From NCBI GenBank assembly GCA_022836615.1, contig MU405225.1:124001-188000 (forward strand): 64,000 nt of DNA, in the 5' to 3' direction. Origin of the DNA: Annulohypoxylon bovei var. microspora. Lineage: Eukaryota; Ascomycota; Sordariomycetes; Xylariales; Hypoxylaceae. The notes beneath the pieces were generated by a model. It was not told where the DNA came from, did not search any database, and worked only from the letters and a program-made list of their open reading frames with translations. This document shows positions 37,753 to 47,864 of this stretch, piece after piece (within the stretch, counting starts at the first letter, position 1; every line of letters starts with the position of its first letter). Made by a program: the position numbers and the translations under genes.

Positions 37753-40700
37753 ATGGAGGGATCATACTTCGACGATGGTTTGGTTGCAGGCGATAATGGC
37801 ACCGCCCCGCCTATCGACGACAAGCTGGGGGGAAGCAAGAATAACGACAATATGGCTAATGAGAAGATAAAGCGACCAGTGTCACCAGCATCTTCTATAT
37901 CTTCGCTTTGTCTTACACCTTCGCCACGTTCAGCCATGGGCCGTCAAACCGATAAAGACGGACAGCTACCATTACGGCAGTCTTCCCTAGACGACCTCAG
38001 TAACGATAGCTCGGATTTGGACTCTGCCGAGCACTTATATGAAAAGCTGGTGACGATAAAGAAGAAAGATGGCGTCAACAGGCTTGAATATCTTCAGGAG
38101 ATCCAACCCCCTGCAGATATTGGGCTTCCAGAACTTGAGAAGAGACATGCCGATATCGTCAAATCCATAGGTTCGCCTCCATTCAAATGGAAGCCTAACG
38201 CTGTCGCAGCCAACCCCCGCAACCTACCTAGCATAAGGAATGTACTGCCAGAACACTTTCCTACTTCCATGAGGCAGAAGTTTCAACCAGCTCAGAAATC
38301 CCAGTCACCTCCAATAAAGCTGCTGCTGCAACAGCAGCAGCAGAAGAAAATTCAGTCAGGACAGGCAAAGCTACCTGGATGGAAGGCGAAGGCGGCACAA
38401 AAGAAGAACAGAAGGCCCGGGGACGATAACCTAGGGTCTTGTGCGCCAATGAGTCCCTCGGGATATGTGAGATTTGTAACCGGATCAGATACTACCTATG
38501 TGAAGGGTATAAAGCAGCCGAGCACACAGGCACAAAATGCATCAGCTGCGGGAAAGAAGCCAGCAGGGAAAAAGCCAGCTAAAGCGAAAAGCGCCCAAGT
38601 AGACGACGCCCAAGTAGATGACGCCCAGGTAGACGACACACAAGTAGACGACGCACAAGTAGACGACGCACTAATCAGCGAACCCACTCCAGTAGATTTG
38701 AAAACCGGGAGTGTTGTGCTACCAAAAATCACCGCTCAAGTCGAAACACAAATGGCAGAAACAAGTATTGAGGAAAACAAAGAGACTACTCAAGAAAACG
38801 GCCCAGAGGCAAATGATGTTGCGTCAGCTCACTCCTCAAGCTCTGCGACCATGACGGCAGAAGAGGTCATAAACCAAAGCGAGAATATCCCATGGAATGA
38901 ACTTGTGGCGGTGGCCGTAGCACTCAAATCCGAAAACGATACGTTAGCAACAGAAGCTACACCACAAAAAGGCACCGAGGGGGTTGAGCCTAGTGCTATG
39001 CCACTAACTGAGAATATCTTGTCCCAAGCTGACAGTGCCCAAGCTGCGCATCCCTCCGACGTGCCACTGCCAGATTCGCCCTGTCAAACCGATATGAAAC
39101 CGCCAGACGAACAATGCGAATCTGCACTTAGAAATAAGGAACCCATAAAGGAGATGAAGGGGACGGCTGAGACGCAGCCGAAAGCCCTGGACTCACCTAG
39201 TAGAAGAGGCGAAGATTCAGATACCGAGGATGAAGACGGTGTTGAAAAAAAAACTGTAGCTCAAGCCGCCAAAGCAAAAGAGAAGAATGCCAAGAAGAAG
39301 GAAAGAAAAAAGAGAAAGATTGCTTTGGAGTGGGAGAGGAGAAAGAAGACAGAACAGAGTAAGCAAGAGTGGAAAAAGGCGGAACAAGCTAAGCAAGAAT
39401 TGAAGAAGGCGAAAAGAAAGGAACAGCAGGAACAGCGGGAGGCCGCGCAGAGGAATGCCCAGAAGGTCGAGGAGGTAGATGTGCCTAGACAAATTCAAAA
39501 CGACAGCGAGGGAGAGATCGAACAGCTACCTCTTGACCAGACATTCCGTGATCGTGTTCAAACCCCCCCGAGCGAGAAGCAAAAGACCGATACCGAAGTT
39601 GAAAATCCAGAGAATTTTATCGAAATCAAAGAGCTCGATCATCATCAGAGAATGGAGAATTGGGTCGATGATACGTCACTGCACAGTGGACGGTTTGAAG
39701 AAACTCTTCAAAATGAACTAGAGGTGGATATGGTTCCAGAGGAAGACAACACCAAGACCAATCCGTGGGATCATGAGAAAGGTGGTAGTGAATGCGATGT
39801 CGAATGCGATGTCGAGGGAGAGGATAGGAAAAGGGGCAGGCAGGTTGAGTCCCTACCGGAACACCACGATGCGAGTGAAAGCAAGCCCACCCTACCCAGG
39901 CAGTCGAGGGAAGTTACCGGAGAAGCCGAAAAAAACCTGGAACTTTTTGAAAGCAGTGCGGGCGACAGTAAATATCCGCGCATTGATACAGTTGCACACT
40001 TAGCTTTCTCTCCATCAACTTCTACGGCAACTTCCCTTATTGCTTCTTCCCCGGAAACTGACAAGACCTTAGCCAATACTCACATCCATGATGGATTCTT
40101 ACCGAACAACCACAATGTGCCCTTACAGGAACCTCCATCTACTTCGACTCCCGTGTCCGCTATATCCTCGAACGCCTTGCAGCCACAATCAGCGCCACCG
40201 GATTGTAGAATCGAACCTGAATGTCAACTAAGACCTGAGCCCCAGCCCCAAGTTCAGTCTCAATCACAGCCCATTGAATCGCAATTATGCTTGGTTGACC
40301 AGACGTCCCAAGTGCAAGCTGAGAATCGACCGTCGCAACCCAAAGCAGGCTCACAGCGCAGTGAAAGTTCGCAGGCGACCTCACGTCCAAACCATCCTAC
40401 ACGCGGCGGTAGATCTACGACCAAATCTCAATTACTCCCCAAAATACCAACTTCAGACAGCGGTAAAAACAACGCGGATCGAGCACCATTAAGCAAAACC
40501 AGTAGCCAATCTCGAAAGTCTGATTCTCGGCCACAGATCCCGGAGGCGCAACCTCCACAATCCCAACGTCGGAGCGGACCTGTTCAAAATACGGGCCATG
40601 GTAGAGGAAATCGCCTCAACTCGGAGAGTGAATCTTGGGGACCGGCGTAGGAACCGGGCAGGACAACTCAGCAACAGAATACACGGGGCGGCCGGAGCGA

Positions 40701-41604
40701 CAGGGATAGCTATGGCGGGACGCCTCAGCAACCACAATATATGCGTAACGGGAGGAATGGTCGAAACCAGCTTAACCAGAGATATACCGAACCAAGCTCG
40801 TTACAACCACGGCGAGGGTTATCGCGGCAACCATTATATTCTGGATCTCGAACACCAAAACCATCGCCAGGGTTACCGCCGCACCCACCGTTTTTCGGAC
40901 CACCAAGGCCAGAACCACAGTCACAGCCGCCACAGCCACCACAGCCGCCACATATTCCTAATACCTACAACGATGACTGGGAAAGGGGGCACGGATATCC
41001 TAATCCTGTCTGGACAGGACACTATACACCAACAGATCACGGTTCCCCACCCCCACCTGTCCCACCTCCAGGGCTATCTCCAAGGCCACCTCAGGCTCCG
41101 AGGCCACCTCCACCAGAACACCCAGTATGTGAAAGGTGTCAAACGCCTATACCTGTAGTAGTCTTGGAACCTATAAAAGATGAGCCTGCAGAGTGTCCAG
41201 CAGCCGAACGCTTTCCCCAAAGCCTGCATAATTCGAGCATAGCAGAAGTAGCTCACCAGAGCCCACGCAGAGAACAAAGTAGCCAAAAAACCGGTCAACA
41301 CCAGGAAGCCGAGAAACCCGATGAGCTAGATAAACAAGAAGATGCTAATCCGCAACAAACTGTCAGCGTACAGGAGAACGCGAGCCAGAGGACCCAGGCC
41401 AACAGCTATAAAGAGAGCACCACGAGAAGTCGGAGCACGGATAACCAGGATAGCCATCAAGGTCGCAAGGTGGTGGATATTCAAAATGATGCCAAGGGTG
41501 ATAATGATATGGATTTCCCTTCGATCACTATAGTCACTCGACGCAGTGTACGGGACGACGGAAAGACAACCGAGGTTGAGTTACGCATCGCATTCAAGCA
41601 TTGA
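37753..41604 (+). CDS. large low-complexity protein, frame interrupted by one in-frame TAG
   Basis: Frame 1 is open from ATG 37753 to TAG 40648-40650 (965 residues). It then continues in the same frame, with no other stop, to TGA at 41604 (317 more codons). Composition is continuous across the stop: Arg/Gly/Gln/Ser-rich before and after. Visible parts: a short possibly folded segment near residues 95-155 (YEKLVTIKKKDGVNRLEYLQE), five AQVDD repeats (281-305), a Lys/Glu-rich helical stretch (about 505-570), Ser/Gln/Pro-rich linkers, and after the stop a polyproline region with a lone CERC motif and a charged end. No known domain is recognised, so the function is unknown; it is probably largely disordered. 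The gene could end at 40650, be a pseudogene with one nonsense change, or be recoded. The annotation covers the whole frame; the stop is discussed in findings. Confidence 0.65.
38593..38667 (+). repeat. five 15-bp repeats coding AQVDD
   Basis: Five in-frame tandem copies of a GCCCAAGTAGACGAC-like unit with a few silent changes and one Ala-to-Thr change. Length variation among strains is expected. Confidence 0.92.
40642..40657 (+). promoter_or_regulatory. small hairpin with the in-frame TAG in its loop
   Basis: CCGG at 40642-40645 can pair with CCGG at 40654-40657. The eight-base loop CGTAGGAA contains the stop codon, with its A at 40649. This is what the sequence shows; the recoding role is inference. 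Confidence 0.3.
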
Positions 41605-42463
41605 CCATTGTCTCCCGACGAATAAACGATTTTGACACTCAGCTTGGATCTTTCGTTGCCTCGTTAGAGAAGAAGTATAATAAGGGACGCAAGGGCTGAT
41701 GGAAAAGATGGCTATTGAATGCGTTATTGACCTTTAGGATATTAGATTGAGAATAGCGTATTGATTCATAATATAATTATGTATCAATGGTTCTCTTCCT
41801 CCCTTTCGAATATTATATGTTAGTCTAATAGCGAATTGATTGTCCTCAAGATATCTAAGAACCTATTTGGTGTTATGTATACAGATATACGGCGATGAAT
41901 TTGAAACTCGGGATGGTAGAAAAGGGGAGTAATCTGATTATATAATCATAGTGGGGGTTCTGGTTAATGATCGGTTAATTGTAGGCATCATGGATGAGAT
42001 GATGAGAAGTTTGATAGCGATAAGGAACGCGCTGCATGAAATAAGGTACTAACGCTAGTGGAATAATTAATATGGGGACTGGAATGGATGGAGTTAGATG
42101 GAATCCATAATAATAATAATAATACATGGTATTATTATACATATTGGACATGCCACATGCCACATGCATCATCTATTCTTGCATAAACCATAAACCATAA
42201 ACCGTAAACCATATTATATCGTCACTCCATTTACTTGAGCGTATCATCAGTCTTACTTTGGAATTTCTACCTTACCTACTTTTTGCTCCTTGCACACTCT
42301 TCTCACTGAAACCCAATGTACTCCATTTTATGACTCTATATGTCTTGTTCCAACTTGCAGAGCGAAAGAGAGAGTCAGAGATAGAAGATAGAAGAGAGAA
42401 GAGAAGAGAGAAGACAGATAGGCAGTGAGAAAGAGATATGATGATTCCTAGGAAGACAACAAT
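41605..42463. other. intergenic region with simple repeats and purine-rich leader
   Basis: It contains an ATA trinucleotide run (about 42107-42125), an 8-bp ATAAACCA tandem array (42181-42212), and a strongly purine-rich GA tract at 42360-42430 that is probably the 5' leader of the TBC gene. No gene. Confidence 0.65.
42181..42212. repeat. ATAAACCA 8-bp tandem repeat
   Basis: About four copies, one with a single change (ACCGTAAA). Confidence 0.85.
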
Positions 42464-45400
42464 ATGGATTCCCCCGAGTCAAATGCGTCCATGGAGCGAT
42501 CGACGTCACAGCTCTCTGCTACCTCAGCCTCCATCAGACTTTCTAGAAGTCACTCGACGCGCGCGAAATCCAAGTCTAGAAAACTAGTCTCACAGCCTTC
42601 GAGTTCAGCTTCGTCTGTCGCCACTTCAGACAAGTCCCTCACTTCCTTTCCCTCCTTCTCTCCCCAGTCCCCGCGACACGAACAATCTTTCAGTACTCCC
42701 GAGTCCAACCATGCTTCCATGCGTAATATCGAGAGTAAAATATCCGAGACTCCTATCAGGACCTCCATCGTCGACACTCTGACCTCTTCCGAGGCCCCGA
42801 AGACGGCGCGCAATGCGCTATTCGACGACACACCTTTGACGACTCAAAAGATACCGGGTGCCCTTCATCATGCTAACGATGAACATCTCGAGCGTCTAAT
42901 TGCGAAACATGGGGCCGTTCACCTTGTGCGCCAGGTCGCCGAGGACCTAGCCCATCGCGACCTTCAGATCGCTAGAATAAGAAAGAGAGCAGACGAGAGA
43001 GAAAGGGCGCTAAGAAAGATAATATTAGGCTGCGGGTTATCAAGTTTGGACCTTGAAACGAAGCTCAGGTCGGTCGAAGCAGAGCTCCAGGCGCAGGACA
43101 AGTTAAAATGCGCGCCAACCGGTGACGTTTCTGGCATGATGAGTGACGCGATACAGGATTCAATATCGTACAATGCGCTGGGCTTTAGCGACGTGAATGA
43201 TGCTACGGTTAGAGCGAGCAGTTTGTCTGTTCCGAGAGATAATACTACGAATAAAGGTACTATGAAAGCCTGGAAGGAGTATCTCTGGGGTGGGACGAGC
43301 AGGAAGCCGAGCAGAGCTGGCAGCATTAATGAGGAGATCGGAAAGACCGTCATTCACGCACCTACACCGGTAGATCGCCGACTTCCTATACAAGAAGACC
43401 TATTCGTCCCGCCGCATATGGACTCTGCTCGAAGCTCTAGTCGCGCTTCGAGCATCTACTCCGAACATACAACGAGGAAACCTTCGGCGTCATTTGCTAG
43501 CATGGCTTTGCAACTAGTTGCTGGAAAAACACCCTCAAATCGCGATTCCGATTCTCTTAGAGGGAGAGCAGATTCGGCGGGCCAAGGCGGTTCCGTGAGG
43601 TCATCATCGAATGCTAGTGCCAAGACGGGTGCCTCGAACCGAGCTGTGTCTACACAAGGGGGTCCTAAATCGCTCATGTCGATGAGACGAGCGACCCCTA
43701 AACCTCCAAATATACAATATTCGCGGCCACGCGAGAGGTGGGACAGTATAGGCGCCAACCCCGAGAATTCGTCGGCAACGAGGTCGGATAACTTCGGGCC
43801 CATGGAAATGGATACTATATTTTCCCCCGAGGGCCAACCGCCAGCTCTATCACAGTTGTACAATAACTATAATAATGGTGAACATCTGATCGATCGTTTC
43901 GGCTTCATCTACGATCAACGTCGAAAGAAGAGGCAGCGCGACGCAGCTCAGGTCGCTCTTCAGATGAAGACTGGCCATGAGATGCTTTCTGGCGGACGAT
44001 CTGGAATCTCACCTAATTTACTAGAGGATGAGGCTGGGTCTATCGACGATGCCGGAAACGATGATCGCCCGGTGAGCCCGACGTCGGTCGAAGGCCCTAT
44101 CGAGCAAGGCAAGGCGAAGAGATGGCAGGACTATCTTAAGATTGCCACTTTCCCGACAGAGCTTCTCTCACATACCCCCTCGATAATGGCTTCGAATATA
44201 GAAGTGCTCGAAGGGACCGGGCATCCCAGGTCTCCGAGCCTGATCAATTCGGACGAACGCGGTTTCGTCCCATCTGCGAGTACCACTATTTCTGCTCTCG
44301 GTAGAGAGACAAGTCCGCAGCCGGAAGGAGAGTCTGCCACTGCTACGCTGGTGCACGAGGATGTAGAGGCGGTGAAGCTTTTATTGAAACAGCTGAACGA
44401 CGTACATGACAATCTACAGAGAGAAAGATCCGTCCGCTGGAACGAGTTTCTACGAAAAGTGCGGGCTGAGCGTCGACGCGAGGGCGAGGCCGCAGCTGCT
44501 AATGCGGCAGCCGCTGCCGAAGCCCGGTTCCAGACCGCCCCCGTCATGATTCCGGAAGCCAAGCTCCCCGAGGGCGAGACCATCGGCATCGCAGATCTTG
44601 GGGTCAAGGGTAAGGTTGGGCGCGCGAAATGGAACGAATTCAAGAATCTAGTGCTCGGCGGTATTCCCGTGGCGAATCGCCCCAAGGTCTGGGCAGAATG
44701 CTCTGGTGCTCTTTCTAAGCGAACTCCGGGCTACTACAAGGACCTTGTCACTCGATCCAGCGAGACCGATGATGCTGCTGTCATCGTGCAGATCGAAATG
44801 GATATTAACCGCACGCTGACCGACAACATATTCTTCCGCAAGGGGCCCGGCGTCGCAAAGCTACACGAAGTCCTCCGCGCGTATGCCAGGCATAACCCCG
44901 ACGTCGGATACTGTCAGGGCATGAATCTAATCGCCGCAAATTTACTGCTTATCATGCCGTCCGCCGAAGACGCATTCTGGGTTTTCGTTTCATTTATCGA
45001 GCGCATCCTGCCTCAGGGGTATTACGACCACAGCCTGATGGCATCTCGCGCGGATCAGCAGGTCCTACGCCAATACGTTAGAGAGGTACTTCCGAAATTA
45101 TCACAACATCTCGACATGCTAAGCGTCGAGCTCGAAGCCCTGACTTTCCAATGGTTCCTCAGCGTGTTTACCGACTGCCTCTCAGCCGAGGCCCTGTTCC
45201 GCGTCTGGGACATGGTGCTCTGCATAAACGACGGGAGCATGTTCCTTTTCCAGGTCGCGCTGGCCCTCCTCAAGCTCAACGAGAGACAGCTGCTGCAGTG
45301 CGACACCGCGGCGTCCATATACACGTACATCAACCACCAGATGACCAACCACGCCATCAGCATCGACGGCCTGATACAGGCATCCGAGGGGCTCAGGAGG

Positions 45401-45706
45401 GTCATCCGAAGAGACGAAGTCGAGGATCGACGCGCCAAGGCTATCGAGGCGGACAAGCAGATGATGAAGGAGCGCGAGGAGCGAAACACCCTCTGGCGCG
45501 CCCAGAAGGGGGCGTCGGCGCCGGCCCTAGTTACAGAGGCTAGCGCCTCCGCGCTCCCGAGCCCGGCGCCCCTCCCGAGAGAGGATAGCGAGAACAGTAG
45601 TATTGTTGCCCTGAGCGCCTTGGATGGCGAGGAGGGAGATGGGACGGGATTCAGCGTGCCGACGCCGTTGCCGACGGAGGAGGAAGCTTCGTTCGGGCTG
45701 GGGTAG
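42464..45706 (+). CDS. TBC-domain Rab GTPase-activating protein
   Basis: A single exon encodes 1080 residues. The N-terminal ~700 residues are Ser/Thr-rich and mostly disordered, with a helical segment at about 140-215. The TBC domain covers roughly residues 720-960. Both catalytic fingers are present: R783 in IEMDINRT and Q818 in YCQGMN. The family hallmarks GIPVANRPKVW and LFRVWDMVL also appear. A charged helix and a Pro/Ser-rich tail follow. TBC proteins speed GTP hydrolysis on Rab/Ypt GTPases at endomembranes by the dual-finger mechanism. The domain order and the Ser-rich N-terminus suggest a Gyp2/Mdr1-like or related fungal GAP, but the Rab target cannot be told. The frame starts at the first ATG after the purine-rich leader and no intron is needed. 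Confidence 0.93.
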   Translation: MDSPESNASMERSTSQLSATSASIRLSRSHSTRAKSKSRKLVSQPSSSASSVATSDKSLTSFPSFSPQSPRHEQSFSTPESNHASMRNIESKISETPIRTSIVDTLTSSEAPKTARNALFDDTPLTTQKIPGALHHANDEHLERLIAKHGAVHLVRQVAEDLAHRDLQIARIRKRADERERALRKIILGCGLSSLDLETKLRSVEAELQAQDKLKCAPTGDVSGMMSDAIQDSISYNALGFSDVNDATVRASSLSVPRDNTTNKGTMKAWKEYLWGGTSRKPSRAGSINEEIGKTVIHAPTPVDRRLPIQEDLFVPPHMDSARSSSRASSIYSEHTTRKPSASFASMALQLVAGKTPSNRDSDSLRGRADSAGQGGSVRSSSNASAKTGASNRAVSTQGGPKSLMSMRRATPKPPNIQYSRPRERWDSIGANPENSSATRSDNFGPMEMDTIFSPEGQPPALSQLYNNYNNGEHLIDRFGFIYDQRRKKRQRDAAQVALQMKTGHEMLSGGRSGISPNLLEDEAGSIDDAGNDDRPVSPTSVEGPIEQGKAKRWQDYLKIATFPTELLSHTPSIMASNIEVLEGTGHPRSPSLINSDERGFVPSASTTISALGRETSPQPEGESATATLVHEDVEAVKLLLKQLNDVHDNLQRERSVRWNEFLRKVRAERRREGEAAAANAAAAAEARFQTAPVMIPEAKLPEGETIGIADLGVKGKVGRAKWNEFKNLVLGGIPVANRPKVWAECSGALSKRTPGYYKDLVTRSSETDDAAVIVQIEMDINRTLTDNIFFRKGPGVAKLHEVLRAYARHNPDVGYCQGMNLIAANLLLIMPSAEDAFWVFVSFIERILPQGYYDHSLMASRADQQVLRQYVREVLPKLSQHLDMLSVELEALTFQWFLSVFTDCLSAEALFRVWDMVLCINDGSMFLFQVALALLKLNERQLLQCDTAASIYTYINHQMTNHAISIDGLIQASEGLRRVIRRDEVEDRRAKAIEADKQMMKEREERNTLWRAQKGASAPALVTEASASALPSPAPLPREDSENSSIVALSALDGEEGDGTGFSVPTPLPTEEEASFGLG

Positions 45707-46829
45707 GCAAGTAGTGTTGACGTGATAGTAGGAGTAAGAGTAAGAGTAGGAGATGGAAAGCAAAGTGAAGCAAAGCAAAGCAAAGCAAAGGAAAAGAAAT
45801 GGGGACGGGGAGGTTATACCCTCGGAATCGAAAGAATATACCTGACTTAACAGCGTGGAGTATCGAACAAACAGAAGAGAGCTTTGTTGGCATCTTCTCG
45901 CATTGATATCATTACGCGCGTTCGGTGGCTGGCTTGATTGATTTTTTTTAACATTTTTTTTTTTATCTTTTGACACTTTTGACCTTGGTATTTTAGAAGA
46001 GATTGGACCTGCATATGCGTGCATGCCATGATACCCCCTCCCTGCATTTTCTTTTTTTTATATTACCTAGGTATGCATAGTTGGTTAAGATGGAGGGGAT
46101 GGAGGATATGGTCGGACAGATAAGGAGATTAGTGGTGTTGGTTCAAACAGAGCAAAGGAGAGTTGAGGAGACAGAAGAGAAGAGATAGAATCGCAAAGAT
46201 CCGTTGATATGTCTACGTTCTTGGTTTACACGGTACCTGTCAATATGCCCGCCCGTTTGCAGATACAGGGTGCTGCGGTGCTAGGGTACACGGGTTATTT
46301 CGATATCTAGATCATGCGCTGCTTTTGCTGTCGTCAGACAAGATATGGTGCTGTATGTCGGAAGAGAGATAGATAGTCTGGCGATACAGTGGATGCATGG
46401 AAGAGTTCGTCGGAGCGACGTAGTGTTACAGAGCTAAAATATAAAAAGAAATGCAAAAAATTGCATGTCATGTTACTTGCTATCAGATGTGTGTCCTTGT
46501 GCTTCTAGAACCTCGAATGCATACGTGTAGTAGTATACTTAGATAATTCTGTTCGTAGATGGGTGCGTTCTATGTTCTGTTCTTGCACCGTAATATTAAC
46601 TTATAAGGAGATAGGTATGAAGAGGATGCTTACACCGTGCAGCCTATTTCAGGGTAATATCAATCACCCCTTTTTAATACATACGTAGAACTTGGTTCCT
46701 TTGGATGAGGTGCATAGTAAAAAGTACACATTATGTCGGATAATCTATATTAACTAAATAAAAATTATTTGCTAAATAACTAGAATCCATCATAGGAGCA
46801 AAAAATGAAGAAAACAACAAAAATGAAAC
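45707..46829. other. intergenic region
   Basis: The 3' region of the TBC gene has a GTAAGA run and a GCAAA pentanucleotide repeat (45759-45790), then poly-T tracts near 45942-45965. No gene is seen before the tRNA. Confidence 0.65.
45759..45790. repeat. GCAAA pentanucleotide repeat
   Basis: About six units, one changed to GTGAA, in the likely 3' UTR of the TBC gene. Confidence 0.88.
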
Positions 46830-46920
46830 TCCGAATCGGGGAATCGAACCCCGGGCTTGACGGTCCGTTAGATATTTAAATCATGAGAGCGTCAAATGTT
46901 AGCCACTACACCAATTCGGA
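46830..46920 (-). tRNA. tRNA-Glu (anticodon CTC) with a 20-base intron
   Basis: The acceptor stem TCCGAAT pairs with ATTCGGA at the two ends. The D-arm (GGTGTAGTGGCTAACA) and the T-arm (CGGGG-TTCGAAT-CCCCG) are canonical. The anticodon stem TGACG pairs with CGTCA. The loop is C-T-CTC-A, then an intron at 46883-46864 after position 37, then C38. The anticodon CTC lies at 46887-46885 and reads GAG. Mature length without intron is 71 bases before CCA addition. The intron lies at the canonical site cut by the tRNA splicing endonuclease. Confidence 0.93.
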
Positions 46921-47864
46921 CTTGTACGTTGGTTTGCTGATTGGATGCCGATAGAGAAGTTTTTGATAGTTTAACATATAGTTGCACCAAGATAGAAGAT
47001 AGCAAAATACCTACTAAATAAGCCAGGGAACCTAGCCAATTAAAATAGCGGGTCTAAACGAGACGATAGGATCATCGAAGAACACGGTCAGGGCTTGGCC
47101 ATTATTGATGACTATCTCATTATACATAAGTCAAGTCCTAGATAACAAAGGCCATTAAGAAGAGCCTCGATGCCAATTTCGCAAGACTCGTCCAGTTTCA
47201 CACATCTCACAAGGAATTAGGGACAGCTGTATAGATACAGTAGCAGAGATAGAACTCTTCGTATGCAATAGTCCATTGTAGAATGCAACTCGGTCTCTTA
47301 GCAAGGTTTTTTTTTTACACACCTGCAACCTTGGAAGTGCTATGCTCCGCAAAGTAGGTATCAGGCTGCGTTCGTACACCACCTAGGTATCTACACGTCA
47401 AGAATTTCGCGGCCCCTTCCCGCTTCGGAGCCCTCCTCCAGTGAAGCCTACGCAGACCCCATCCGGGCCGCCGATCGTACCTCAACCGAACTAGACTGCT
47501 TTCCTATCCTGTCCCTATTGGTGGTGGGAATTAGATCCGCAGCGACCCTGAAGTCGTACAACGTAACAACACCCCCCTCCCATTATTCTAAAATTTCATA
47601 ATTTTTTATACACGAGCCGCACCGCCCTAGACTCGAACGTAAACCGCAAGTGTAAACCCCCTTCGTGCATTAGTCGATTTCCCTAAACTCGGGGATGTAT
47701 CTCAAGTAATAGTCGAGAGCATCGGATAGGATCATCCGTCTAGTATGAGATTCGTTCTGTCGCAGGATAATTCCACCAACTCCTCGGCTAGGTGCATGCC
47801 ATTACCATAATTTCCCCTCACGTGTTGCCCATGAACATCCCCAGACGGTAAGTATTATCAAACA
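46921..47864. other. intergenic region between tRNA and striatin
   Basis: No gene is supported; the frame at 47155-47382 has no features. A T9 tract lies near 47307. The right end is the striatin 3' UTR. Confidence 0.65.

Noticed and set aside
40598..41158. 186-codon frame shifted relative to the low-complexity gene
   Set aside because: His/Arg-rich frame is the +1 reading of Pro/Gln/Ser codons; the in-frame extension of the gene is longer and matches upstream composition.
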